Shown here: one piece after another, positions 1-11,402 of the stretch
Numbering within the stretch: position 1 is the first letter of the stretch
How the letters are laid out: the number at the start of each line of letters is the position of its first letter
NCBI RefSeq assembly: GCF_021134715.1
Contig: NC_060022.1
Span: forward strand, 1,555,001 to 1,619,000
Length of the DNA: 64,000 nt
DNA from: Daphnia pulex
Taxonomy: Eukaryota; Arthropoda; Branchiopoda; Diplostraca; Daphniidae
Direction of reading: 5' to 3'
Program-made: the position numbers and the translations under genes
The notes under the pieces: model-generated
Told to the model about the DNA's origin: nothing
What the model saw: only the letters and a program-made list of their open reading frames with translations
Databases searched by the model: none

Positions 1-2332
1 ATAATGATGCAATTTCGGTAACAGGAAACCAGCACCAAGGAACGGCTAATTGAATTTGATGTAGAAAGATCTTTCACCAGCATAGGCTGCAACAACGTGC
101 CACATCGGACTGCAACTACGCGAACATAAACGCGAAACCTATAACCGTAATGAAATGAATTAATCTTCAGCATCATTGGAAATGCTGTCAATGAAAAGGC
201 AAATAAATATAACTTCATGTTATTTACAAGAGTTAACACAAATCATTAGCTTCCCATTAAGAAAATTGTACATGTTAAATTCAAAATGCTGACTGAAAAA
301 ATCCATGTGTGAATTAGACTGGAGCGAAGAAGAAGGTAAAGCTAAGACTTCAACTCATAGCTGTTAATCCTACTTGTAAAAATTAATTACTATCAAGGAA
401 TTAAGTCTGATGTGAATCTCACAAAAATGACAAATAAATATATAGCTTAACTACACATCCTCTCAGAACTATTCTTAGAACTGTTACAAAATGAAAATAA
501 TGTACAGTTGACAAGCTTTACCAATGAGAAATACAATTAAAAAATGTATGAAAATAATTACTTCAATAGTTCTTAAGTGTTTCTTCAAGGGACTGAGCAC
601 ACAGCAGTACAGGAAGCAAGAGAAAAACCTTTACCTGCCGCTTATGTCAAATCCATGTGAACATTGGTCAGCAACAAAGAAGCTCAGACTTCACCAGGCT
701 GTTAATCCTATTAGGAAAAATTAATTACCAACAGAAAACAGTAAGTGACAGCATAGTTACAGAAGATAAGTTTATAGAATCCTTCAGAATTACTTTTTAA
801 AGGAATTAGTTGGCAAGTTTTTCCTTTTAAACTAGACTGAAAATTCTACAACAGATGAGCAAAGAACTAGTCATCAATTAACAATATCGGTAGCATTCAA
901 GTTAGAAAGCTGATCAACATAAATACCTTAATTGTTCTGAAGTGTGACATTCATTCTGTTGAGTGTTTTTGTATTATATGAAACATACAGCTGGTACAGG
1001 TTACAAGAAAAGCACCCATCACCAGCTGGCTGTAACAAACCCATCTGCACATAGCACATTGGACCGACACAAAGAAGCTCAGAATTCACCAGCCTGTTCT
1101 AAGAAATATATGAAAAAAACAATTTAATGAGTCAAATACTCATCACAACCGTCAACTGCAAAATTACCTCATGTGCGAGTGACAATTTGTCAGGGTCCAG
1201 CTATTAATATGCATTACTTGACATTGAACATATCACGAAAGGGGATGGCAGCAAATTAGCAGTTTAGCACCAACTTACATCAAACTCCACATCAACAGTG
1301 AGGGCTAAATTCTTAATCTTTGCGTTGTCATATCCAACTGCCAAAGTCAATAAAATTTCATTAGATATGGATTTGGAAAGAGATGAAAATTTTTCCTCTT
1401 AACTGAAGCTTTAGAACTTTAATATATTGGATTATTGAACCCTCTTCAGGATAGTCCTGGGTATTTCCAGACTATTTCAAACATTTAGAACCTTGCCTGC
1501 TTTGTTTCAAGTTTCAACCACGTTGTTGAAGGACGGGAGGATCCTACGATTGAGCAATCGATATTTTTAGCAGACTAAAATACAAGTTTCAGCGCCATCT
1601 ATGATTCACATTTACAACTACTAATAGGAAGAACAATAGTCTTCGTTACGCAAGACCGCCACCATTTTATTTCGAGCAATGATTGAAAGCCATAGCCTAC
1701 TTCACCTCAAGTAGATTATCGGCAGAGCTTATATTGTGATGGCAGCGCGTCTATGCTATATAAATGTGAAAAGAAAAGTAACAATGAAGAATACGTGTGC
1801 AGTATGCGTTTATCACTTGTGTAATAATATAAAAATAAACAATTTTATGCATTTCAACATCCATGATAAAAGAAGGCCAGGAAAACTTTAATTTTTAATT
1901 GAAGCTCTTGATCGAGGAAAAATTTTCCTCGAAATACTCATAAGCGACCAGAGAAGAATGTAATACTTCACCAACTTGTCAACTTTCAAATGTAATGGGA
2001 AGAGGATGATAGAAAGTTGCGTTTTATGCGGTGAATGCCCGAGTATATTCGTTTTGTGTGATGAAACGTAAAAAAAAAACAGGAAAAAGAAAGGCATAGT
2101 TAAGGTCCCCTTACACAGTTAACATAAAATAAAAAATTTTAAAATTAATTTTTTTTTTCTAACGAGGAAAACGCTCGAGAGAAAATCATTGAGGCAAACT
2201 AAAAAAAAATAAAGATTTTGCTTTTGGTGTGAAGTGAGAGAACCGGATACCATTTCTGACCAGCTTGTCATTCAGCACAATTAGAAAAATATGGTAACAT
2301 TTGATTAATCTTTATTCTTCTCTGGTATCCAC
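1..2332. repeat. Non-coding stretch with degenerate tandem repeats
   Basis: No convincing gene was found. At least three, probably four, degenerate copies of one unit are visible around 75-135, 300-400, 600-735 and 985-1110. They share blocks such as CAAAGAAGCTCAGA, TTCACCAG, CTGTTAATCCTA and GGAAAAATTAATTAC, at a spacing of roughly 300-400 bp. The only open frame (524-724) lies inside one copy and is not kept open in the others, so it is not called a gene. The 1560-1700 segment resembles a promoter or 5' leader, but I cannot assign it to a gene. Confidence 0.5.
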
Positions 2333-4508
2333 CTAATACCAATTACAAAGTCTTCGGACGGCATTTTTCCATGAACTGTAAAGGGGGGCATAATCCAACC
2401 TGTGGACCAAAAATAAAAAATGTCGAAATTAATACACAAGAAGAAGCTCTTGTAAACATTTTTTTTTTTAAATTTTACCATCGATTTTCAACAGGGAAGA
2501 AGACACGCTCCGTCTGCCGCATTGCCTCCAGCTCACTCCTCGACTTCCATATCCCTGAAATATTTAAAATGATATCCGAATTATTTATTTATTTTTCGAT
2601 TAAGTTAACATGTTTCTACCGAAAGAGAGTCCTGCCATCATTGCGGCGCCATGAGATGCCGTTTCAATAAACGTTGGACGATCGATGGTGACCATAGTGA
2701 GATCGGAGATGAGCTGCATGAGAAAATCATTGCGACAGACACCACCGTCGACGCGCATCTTCGTTACAACTACACCCGTTTCCTGATACATCAGTTGACA
2801 CATTTGGTAGACCCGGAAAGCTAAAGATTCTACAGCTGCCCTCAAAAGGTGGACTTTACGGGTGGACGGTTTAATTCCAATAAAACCAGTGGCGGCAGAT
2901 TCATCATTGATGGGTGCCTGGTTTAACAAACAAAAGATGTCAACAAAACAAATGTAACAAATTTAGTTCTTTTTACATACTTGGATTCCACTAAAAGCTG
3001 GGACAAAAAAAACGTCGTCACTGTTTGGGATGGATGTAATGAGTTTCTCAATGTCGTCATACTCTTCAAAGAGATCAATGTCTCGACACCATTCGATGAC
3101 TGTGGCTGTGTCACTGGAATGACCCTCTGCGATAAACACCACTTCATCACCAATCTTCCAACCTACTACCGGGTAGAGACCAGAGATGGAGGCGTGTGGT
3201 TTTTCGCCCGTGTTGTACGAGACGAACGATCCGGTACCCATTGTCAAGCGGACATCTCCAGGTTTGAAGCAGAGCGAGCCGAACAAGGAAGCCCCTTGAT
3301 CTGACACCTAAATATAATTCTGTTAAATAAGCATCACAGATTTGATTTAAAATGATTAATCGAAATGTGAAACTTACAACACAGCGAATCGGAATTTCGG
3401 CACCGAAAATACTTTGATGGATGGAACCCCAATGGTCACCGCAAGAGTCTTTGATTTCTGGAAGCATAGATTTGGGAATTTCCAGCATGTTGATGAGCCA
3501 GTCTACCCATTGAAACGTGTACGGATCCCATAATCCACTGACACATATATTGCTGTAATCTGTTGCGTGGAGACGACCTCGAGTCAATCTATTGGGGACA
3601 AAACGAACCCACGATAGTGGTTTTTGCGATATCCACTTTTTGAAAGGAAATGACAATTGAATTTTACCGGTAGAGAAGGAACGTTTCTATGGTACCAAAA
3701 AGGGCGTTGCCATCCTTTGCTGCTTGGCGCAGATTTTCGTGATGATCCAAGACCCAGCGCAAGCGTAGATTGACTAAACCATTCATAAATTTAAAGGCAC
3801 TACCGGCTAAATAGCGCTTATTGCGAGTTGCTTGATGCAAAATGAACGAGCCCAGACGGATGCCCTAAGTTAAGAACAATTGCAAATTAACATAGAATAA
3901 TTTTTTTTTTAAGTTGGAATAATATACTTGAATGGTCCAAGAATTATTCCACGATTTCACAAGGTGATCAGCTCTCAAGTCTTTCCATGTAATAAAATTA
4001 TGAAATGGCTTTCCTGTCCGTTTGTCCCATGTAACAAATGAACCGCGTTGCGTAGACAAACCAAATACTTTAACGTCAGATACAGCGGCGTCAGCTTCTG
4101 TTGAGAAAGTTAAGTAACTCGCTGACACCAAATAAAAAATTAGTGAAATCGACGTACTTTCGAGAGCCTTTTTGAAAACAGTTTGAAAAGTTGTCCAAAC
4201 ATCCTCGGGGTCTATTTCATTCCATCCTTGTTGTGGATAAATTTGACTGATCTGTGGTACATGAAACGTGAAATTAATTTATAATAAAGACTTACGTATA
4301 ACTGTAATTTTTTTAATCAGACGTCACATGTTTTCTTAACACCTTTGGAGTCACATTTCACCTTTACTGAAGCACTAGATCGGACGCGCCCTTGAAGATC
4401 AAAAAGAAAGCAACGGACCGAAGTGGTACCGAAATCCACAGAGGCAATAAACTTCCGACCCGACGACGATGACCGTTTCGAGTTTCTATCTCCTCGTTTA
4501 CTAGCCAT
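2333..4508 (-). CDS. GK5: FGGY-family carbohydrate kinase, glycerol kinase 5 type
   Basis: This is an eight- or nine-exon gene for an FGGY kinase, which would phosphorylate glycerol or a related polyol with ATP in the cytosol. The start at 4508 gives KFIASVDFGTTSVRC, the first phosphate-binding loop. Exon 3 encodes FGLSTQRGSFVTWDKRTGKP and NFITWKDLRADHLVKSWNNS, which matches vertebrate GK5 closely. Later exons carry LTMGTGSF, VVGWKIGDEVVFIAEG, the FVPAFSGI block and the C-terminal MRVDGGVCRNDFLMQ signature. Two short 3' exons were found by splicing: one reads WKSRSELEAMRQTERVFF, and the last ends NAVRRLCNWY at a TAG at 2333, mirroring the human C-terminus. The length and block order look complete. 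GK5 is a divergent branch, and its exact substrate is not settled. HYPK lies head to head about 1 kb away. Confidence 0.92.
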
Positions 4509-5481
4509 TTTGAGAGGGCTAGCTCACTTCTTTCTCGGACAGCAAGCAAAGACTGCCTAATGATCAGACACCATCTGCCACACAAGATAAGGTGAGTACT
4601 TTTTGTATCAGATTTAGATCTAGATATGGATGCTTTGAAAGATAACAAGTATCCTATTGTATACTAGACAGCTAGCCATGTAAATGGATCTATAAAAATA
4701 AAAAAATCTGAAATTTGTTAGTATTAAGAGCGAAGTACCTGGTTTTGCCTTTTAATATTTAGCATATGAGAAGGTCTCAGTTATAACAAATGTAAACATA
4801 ATTAAACTTTGAAATTCAGTAGTAAGAATGATTTGATAGTTACTTCTCAATAAGAGTAAAACAATAAAATATTTAAAAGCCCAAGGTTACCAATTTGTTG
4901 GAAATAGAATTTTTTCCGATAGTCTCGAATCAAAAGCAGAATCAACAGGCCCGTACTCTCTCTCACCTGAAACTGAAGTGACACGGTGGATTCCCTCGCA
5001 CAATATACACACTGAAATAAAAGTGAAACTTTCTACATAGTTTCTAGTATGTATTTTTATGATTTGGTAAACATCAATCCCTCCAGCATGTGATGTTGGT
5101 CCAAAAGAGTTCTGACCTACTTCGTGAATGAGAAAACAGAAAAGAAAACAATATTTTGAAGTTGAGGTGATTTTCAGCGCCACCTGGTGTCCAGGTATCC
5201 GAATGTCCTTGTAAGTTGCAATCTTTTTCTTAGAACTAAATTCTCATCAACAATTTTTTATTTTGATCGGCTTAAAAATAATTATTTAATTCCCACCTTA
5301 TTCAACACCAGTAATAGTAGTTTCTCGTGAAAATTTCATTATTTTACAATAATCTACCATGATTTCAACGTTGCCATTTTTGACAGCATTCTGTGTCGTC
5401 TGCTGAACAACAACGAGGAAAGAAAAAGAAAAAAGCTTGAGTTTACCGGCTTTGAATTTAAACTATTTAAAAGTAATAAAA
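4509..5481. other. Shared upstream region of GK5 and HYPK
   Basis: This 1 kb spacer separates two divergently transcribed housekeeping genes and probably holds both promoters. No TATA box stands out. A strong CTCF-like motif lies at 5176-5190. The open frame on the minus strand at 4887-5183 has no recognisable content and is not called. Confidence 0.4.
5176..5190 (+). promoter_or_regulatory. Candidate CTCF-type insulator site
   Basis: The sequence AGCGCCACCTGGTGT matches 13 of 14 positions of the reverse of the classic CTCF consensus (CCASYAGRKGGCRS). It contains the core AGGTGGCGCT preferred by arthropod CTCF, read on the minus strand. It lies in the divergent promoter interval between GK5 and HYPK, where insulator sites are often found. 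Only sequence matching supports it; weaker relatives (AGCGCCA followed by Y) occur near 1592, 57128 and 62684. Confidence 0.4.
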
Positions 5482-5959
5482 ATGGACGAGAGTGACTTAG
5501 ATAAACCTCAAGACAATAAAGGGCAAAAAAAGTCTGCCAGGCAACACGATGGTGGCGCAGCAGATCTGGAAAAGGTTACCGATTACGAAGAGGAACGAGT
5601 CGTTTTGTCACAAGATATAACCGGGGTAAATGTCCAAACTTTGTTCATTTTACGTTCGTACATTAATTGAATTTTTGTATCTATTACACAGGCTATTAAT
5701 AAGATTGATAATCGTCGAAGCAAAGAAGAAGCTGAACGTCAAGCTAAAGAGCGTGAATTGGCAAAAGTTTCCATCAAGAAAGAGGATGTAGAAGTTCTGG
5801 TAATTTTCACACAAAAAAATAAGTATTTATCTAGTTACTGACCTTGTTTTGTTATTGCAGATTAAAGAAACTGAAATTCCTAGAACACGGGCAGAAAGAA
5901 TTTTAAGGGAGAACAAGGGTGATCTGGTGTCAGCTTTGAGACAAGTCATAAATTCTTAA
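5482..5959 (+). CDS. HYPK: Huntingtin-interacting protein K homologue (NatA-associated)
   Basis: This is a small three-exon gene (5482-5625, 5692-5799, 5861-5959) encoding about 116 residues. HYPK binds the NatA N-terminal acetyltransferase on the ribosome and has chaperone activity. The blocks RQHDGGAADLEKVTDYEEE, NKIDNRRSKEEAERQAKERE, LAKVSIKKEDVEVL and a C-terminal UBA-like segment (RTRAERILRENKGDLVSALR) line up with human HYPK along the full length. The ATG at 5482 is the first in-frame ATG. All splice sites are GT-AG, and the introns are 61-66 bp. The gene ends 63 bp from the stop codon of the uL16m gene, in tail-to-tail arrangement. Confidence 0.93.
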
Positions 5960-6022
5960 TTGATTTCTTTAAATACACCATTAACTTCTAAATGTGTATT
6001 GACTGTTTAAAAAACAACTTAG

Positions 6023-7203
6023 CTAGACATATTTGAAATACCATTTTTTGTCACTTGGCGAGATCCATGTGTGACAGCCTCCCATATTATTTCGTATAAC
6101 ATATTCAGCAGTGTATGGATTAATGTTGGCTTTTTGTAACCGCTGTTGTTCAATTTTCTCAGCTTCCATAAGTTCATAGCTGGTTGCCTTTAAAACAAAA
6201 TTATTTTCTTAATAATAAATTAATTGATGGGAGACTATGAGAAAAAAAATTCTAAGACTGGAGGGGGAAATTTCTGTTGCAAGGACTTTTGGTCTTATTG
6301 GCAGTTAACATACCTTAGCTTTGAATGGAAGGATGTGGGCGACTTCCTTCAAGAATGGCAATGCTTGCTCGAATTCGCATTTTCCGCCAAGCTCGACGAT
6401 GACACGGCCAGCCTTTATAGGAACGACATAATGATCGATGGCACCTTTACCTCCACCCATTCGTTTTCCTTGACCCTATAATATCACATCTGTATTTACG
6501 TGCTACTAATTTATTGCTAACAAGTAGGCTACCTTCCGCGTAAGGGGTTGCCAGGGTGAATCAATTCTCCATACTGCAAACATTTTGGATGGATCCATCT
6601 TTCTATTGATTGTCATCCTGATCATTTCAATGTGGCCAGAATGTAATCTACCTCCACACAATGCCTATATTCACCAGATTTTTTGAAATTGCCCTTATCA
6701 TTTATCACATTTAGATATGAAATACTGACCACAATGCCATACTGTTTGTGGATGAACTCTGTATGAATTGGCTCAGGCCCTCTCATGAAAGTGAGTCGTT
6801 TGGACATTTTGGGAGGTTTCAAATTGGAAGGATATGTAGGCACTTTATCCTTGAATTGTAATTTTGGTCTCTCAGGCAGTTGAATGTCTATAAATGAATA
6901 AAATATCTTTAAATTTAATAATTCATTAAATGCTCAAAATAAATCATCAAACGTGAATAATCAGGTGGGGGTTGAAAATTCTTCATTCCAGCCACTTGAA
7001 TTTGAATCATCACTCTTGAGTATGAAGCTTGCTTTAATAGTCCTGAAAGATTTAAAAAAACAATATGAATTTTGTTCGAATATCGTGCCTTTTTAAAAAT
7101 TATTGATAAATTATCCCGTCGGCAGTATCCACTTAGAACACAGTAGGATAACGAAACGTTTGACAGAAGCACAATAAGGTGATATATTACTTGTTGAAAA
7201 CAT
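6023..7203 (-). CDS. mRpL16: Mitochondrial large-subunit ribosomal protein uL16m
   Basis: This multi-exon gene encodes the mitochondrial homologue of bacterial ribosomal protein L16, a component of the large subunit near the peptidyl-transferase centre and A-site. The N-terminus [13 protein letters not shown] looks like a mitochondrial presequence. It is followed by [20 protein letters not shown] and the block [20 protein letters not shown]. The family signature [20 protein letters not shown] sits in a later exon, with [18 protein letters not shown] after it. The last exon ends [14 protein letters not shown]. The first coding exon is only 13 nt long (start at 7203), which is why it is easy to miss. 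The start is the only ATG that splices in frame to the conserved part. Confidence 0.92.
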
Positions 7204-7783
7204 TTTTCAATTGACTTAAGACGTTCTAATCAATGAATAAAGGAATAAACAATAAAGAAATTTCAAACGATGACCAGTGTAATTCAACTTTTTACACGTT
7301 TCGCTGGATGTTTTTAGACTCGCCGCAATCAGCTAGTCTGCTCCATGCAGACGAAAAACAACAGGGATGCAGGATGCTGTTTAACCTTTTCAGCGGGATT
7401 TCAATTGAAATTCGAGTAAAAATTAATATGAAAGTACAGATGGCTATATAAGACTTGATTATCAAGTCTTGAAGCAGGTATTCCTAATATTCCTATTGTA
7501 TTTCTTGTATTCCTAACAAATTTACAAGAATGAATGAGTCAAGTTATAAAAGGAAAAACAAAAACGGTATTCAGACTCATCTATTTGAACAATGATACAA
7601 ACTGAAGCAAAGTATTCCATGTCAAATTTGAGATCCAGACATAATTTTAACAACTGTAATAAAATAATGCGGCATTATACATAAAATAAATTTTCGTAAA
7701 TTTTATTGTTGATGTAAATATTGTTGGTAGCTCATTTAGTTGCCACTTCCTTCTTCCTCAACACCGTGGCCCCTTTTCTGCGT
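7204..7783. other. Spacer between uL16m and the gustatory receptor
   Basis: This holds the promoter side of the uL16m gene and the 3' flank of the receptor gene. It is AT-rich, and I see no gene, repeat or RNA structure in it. The open frame at 7233-7451 shows no family features. Confidence 0.35.
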
Positions 7784-9428
7784 TTAATTATTTAGGAGAA
7801 TAACCATGTAAGTCACTACTGCGCCTGCCAACTTGAAATTGTGATTGTTGGGTTCCAATTATTAAACGAATGTGGCTGACAATTTAAAAGAGATAGCGAT
7901 TTCTAAAATAGGCAACTTACAGTCGGAACAAGATGCATTCCAACCTTAAATATTCCAAGAGCTGACAAACGAATGCGATCTTCGTCAATTTGAAGCAGAG
8001 TGGACATCGTCTAAAGCACAACAAATATAAAAGAACGTTCATTTTTTCCCCCGCCACGCTTGAATCTATGAATTAATAAATTTTTGTGAAAAAAAAATGA
8101 ACCGCAATATTTTCGGCCATCGTTTGAAAGGATCCAGTAGACGATATTGATGTAACTCGTTCGCGAAGGAGACGCACCTGGTTAATTAAAAATGTCAACC
8201 CGAAAGGTTTGTTCTAGGTAAATTATATATAGAGTTGTTGAATCGATTAGCTCATAAAATATAACCTGATGAACGGGCATGTCAGAAGCCGTGAGAAGGA
8301 CCAATATCCGTGCCCAATCCGTGACAAGAAAAAATGGAATCATCAAACTATAGTCTTCCAAAAACACAGTTTGATTAATAAAACTGTACAAATAGGCAAC
8401 GGATGTGTTGATGACCGACACGAATTTGTTGGTCAACATATAAAAGACGTGGAACGAGACAACATCGTTAAGTTCCGACGAGGCTCGACAGAGATAGTGA
8501 AATATTAGGGCGTTTCGTCGCAATAACTTGACATTATCCTTCCTATATTATCAATCAATCAGTTAATAAATGGCAGTATGTAAATTTTATTTCAAATTTC
8601 GAATAGGATTAATTTGTAAGAGTCTTATTTATACCCTTGATTCGAAGTCACTTGCTCACTTGCTTGCTCATTGCTTTCATTTTCCAGGTGGCAAATGGGG
8701 TACGGGTCCCGTAACACGAGTTGGATGTAACGGGAGATGATATAATAAGACAGATGGATGAAAAGAAATGTGCAGTCAGACATTACGCATGCTAACGATC
8801 CAACGAAAAGGGCAACTGTTATTGATAAAGTGCCAGTATTCGGTGATGTGAACGTTTTGTAGACAGGAGTCGTCACAAAGAGAACACCTATAGTCTGTAT
8901 AACAATAAAATTCGGAATTGAAATTTTGAAATGATGCACTAATACATATGGATCTGTAATTATTTTTTTACTAACATCGATGATAATAAGAATAAAACCA
9001 ATCGTTAATCGTGTCGTAACGGAGGTGCTGAGACTTTGGACGACCATCTTTTCTCCAAAAAGTCTCTCGACTTCTTGCACTGCCTCGACTGCATTTCGTA
9101 GTTTGCGGTAATGTAATATCATCCGGCGAGATGATAAGAACTCGGCTATGACGAAAAACCAATTGATCACGAAAAGAATGGACATAGTGATCGGCATATT
9201 TTCTTCATTGAAGTTGACTACTTGCTTCCAAAAGAGATATACTAATCCAATAAGAAATGCCAATTGTGAAATGGAGATCAGAAAAAACCACCAGGTAGTC
9301 AGATTTTTGAAAGAAAAAGTGAATCTCTCGAAGTTCTTTGTGTTCGAGTTATTTTCGATAGTATAGGGGAAAAAGCCACAGGCTTGGCAGAGACTAACGA
9401 ATGGACGTAACCGTTCAAAGACAGACAT
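7784..9428 (-). CDS. Gustatory receptor (insect-type 7TM chemoreceptor)
   Basis: Five exons (8635-9428, 8266-8542, 8103-8177, 7921-8010, 7784-7831) join in frame to a 427-residue polytopic membrane protein, the usual length for arthropod Gr proteins. Hydrophobic segments include WWFFLISISQLAFLIGLVYL, MSILFVINWFFVIAEFL, LTIGFILIIIDV and VALFVGSLACVMSDCTFLFI. The last short exon encodes GAVVTYMVILLNN, the Gr C-terminal TY-hhhhh signature inside the final helix. The small terminal exons at phase 0 are typical of the superfamily. These receptors form ligand-gated cation channels in chemosensory neurons; the ligand cannot be read from the sequence. The long first exon alone would miss the C-terminal third. 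One weak point is the donor of exon 3 (G|GTTCAT). Confidence 0.85.
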
Positions 9429-10368
9429 AATGGGAAACTAAATTTGAACTGCGTCCTTATTAACTGATAAAATGCAATGTGTCTGTTAGGTTTAATACGT
9501 TACCATGGAAATTTTTTCTATATGCGCACATATGTCTCCGGTAATAATTTCAGTAATAGCCTAACGAATGACTTTTTTTTTCCTGTCACCTGTTAATTTG
9601 TTGATTGATAAATCAATACTCTTTGCATAGTACTCCATCAATCTTAAACAATTTTACCTTGCCGTATTTTTTAGAATAATATATTATAGGAACAACAAGG
9701 CTACACGCTTCGTCACTCAATTCAGATCAGTAGGCCTATCGCTCCCGCGTTTCATTATAGGGTGAAATATAAGTGCCCGTCATACCTATAGGCTTATATC
9801 TGTCAATGTCCATACGACACTATACGAAACTTGCTGGAAAAACTGAAATGTGTGCAATTTCTCAAGCGACTGAAGAATGCACGAGAAAAAGCAACGGCAA
9901 ACTTAAATTTAAATGATTTTCTACTGTTAACGAGTGTACAGGCGACTCTAGGCAACGAACCAAATTAATTGAGGGGAAAATTGATTTGAGAAAATTAATG
10001 TTTGAGCTAGAAAGTTTGCCGTTTTAGCAATATCCGTCCGAACCAATATTCGGTCGAAATCGATTTTGCGTAATAATATAGTTCAACGCCGTTATTTATA
10101 AAAGAACATTCTACGCGTTCAGTTGTTATAGATACTAGCGCTATTCTAAGCGAGTGAGTCAGAGGGCAAGAGATTGAATGAAAGCTCGATGAAGAAACGA
10201 GTGGGCGAGATCCTGGGATTCCATTACGTGCCAATACGCAATCACTGACGTCAAAAACAGGACTATAGTACAAGTCAGCTCCCGCGTGATCAACATTGCC
10301 CAGACCGGGTGCTATACCATAGTAGGCTATGCGATGTAGATTCTGTGCGTTTGTCTCGGTGCTGGCCG
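9429..10368. other. Intergenic region upstream of the gustatory receptor
   Basis: About 0.9 kb with no supportable gene. It is AT-rich at first, then more GC-rich toward the TATA promoter at 10375. The minus-strand open frame at 10007-10273 has no recognisable features. Confidence 0.3.
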
Positions 10369-10374
10369 GCGCGG

Positions 10375-10382
10375 TATATAAG
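10375..10382 (+). promoter_or_regulatory. TATA box, upstream candidate promoter
   Basis: The motif TATATAAG lies in a GC-rich context (GGCGCGGTATATAAG), about 1 kb before the first coding exon of the small-peptide gene model. No clear initiator follows, so it is the weaker of two candidates. Confidence 0.3.
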
Positions 10383-10613
10383 TTAGATATACGTTTACAT
10401 TAGCAACTCCGGCGTCTGTTTGTTTTGGCCTGATTTGGAGTTTTGGACACTTTGATGACGCAATTCTTTTCCATTGCACGATTAATGGCGTGTGCAGAGC
10501 AGTCATGCCGAATCTATATCACCCTAAATGTAAGAAATTCCGTTTAAAAACGAATTTAAGCTCGTGCTCGTGCGGAAGCTGACGAAATTTGTCTTTCCCG
10601 CAACCAAATGTTT

Positions 10614-10645
10614 TATAAAAGTCGAGTCATGCAATAATCTCAGCT
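10614..10645 (+). promoter_or_regulatory. TATA plus initiator core promoter
   Basis: TATAAAAG at 10614-10621 is followed by a TCAGC initiator whose A is at 10642, a spacing of 28 bp. This is the textbook arthropod core promoter layout. The nearest plus-strand gene model begins coding at 11403, so this would be its promoter with a long leader or a 5' intron; that link is inference. Confidence 0.45.
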
Positions 10646-11402
10646 GTTATCTGTCGGCGCCTTAGTAAAAAGAAATAAGATTCTTCAAACAAAACAAAAA
10701 ATTCCAGTGCAGTTTGATATTTCTTTTTTGAATTGCCACTTCCTGTTTCAAAGTTCGTTCATTCCGTCACTAGTGAAGTCGAAAAAAAACCCAACAGGAT
10801 CGAAAGTTTGACGTCACTTATATGTACTACTTTAGCCCTTATTATGCCATTTTCGGCCCCATCAGGTCCAAACGGAATGGACCAACGATCCCCTCTATGT
10901 CAAAATAGCACTTAACGACACTATACCGGTATTATAAAAGCCAATGCTATAAGGATCCACGCCGTATGTTACGTATGTATAAGTGTACAGTCCAACTGCT
11001 GAATGAGTGATAACGAAGAGTCGAGAATGTAATCGTGATCACCCACTTTTCAGATAGAGACTTTAATATACCGAGTCACGATGTCCATCTCCTCGTTGCC
11101 TTGACGCCTACTGTTATCTCACCAGGGATCATAGTAAAAGGCAATAAGGGCCGGGTAGGTGTAGTCGTCAGCGTCGAGCGATTCAGTATCAACAGATTTC
11201 AGCTGGCCGCCCAAGCAGGCGGATGGTCTGCTGCTCTACTAATCCTGCTCTTCCTTCACTTTCAGTTTCCGGTCTACTCTGCCACTGAAAAGGCCAACAC
11301 ACCATTTCTACCGTCTCTATTGGAATTGTGAACTTATAACTTGCTATTAAGGCACAACAGTCTATCCGACGTCGAGGTATTATTCGACGACACAGCGCAG
11401 GA

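Noticed and set aside
524-724. 66-residue frame at the left edge
   Set aside because: It lies inside one unit of a non-coding tandem repeat, and the frame is not kept in the other units.
855-920. C/D-box snoRNA-like pair (AGATGAGC ... GCTGATC)
   Set aside because: The C box is imperfect, there is no terminal stem, and the other repeat units do not keep the pair.
11035-11331. 98-residue plus-strand frame and the overlapping minus-strand frame 11189-11479
   Set aside because: Neither starts with ATG in good context or joins to the neighbouring exon model; the minus frame overlaps the small-gene exon 1.
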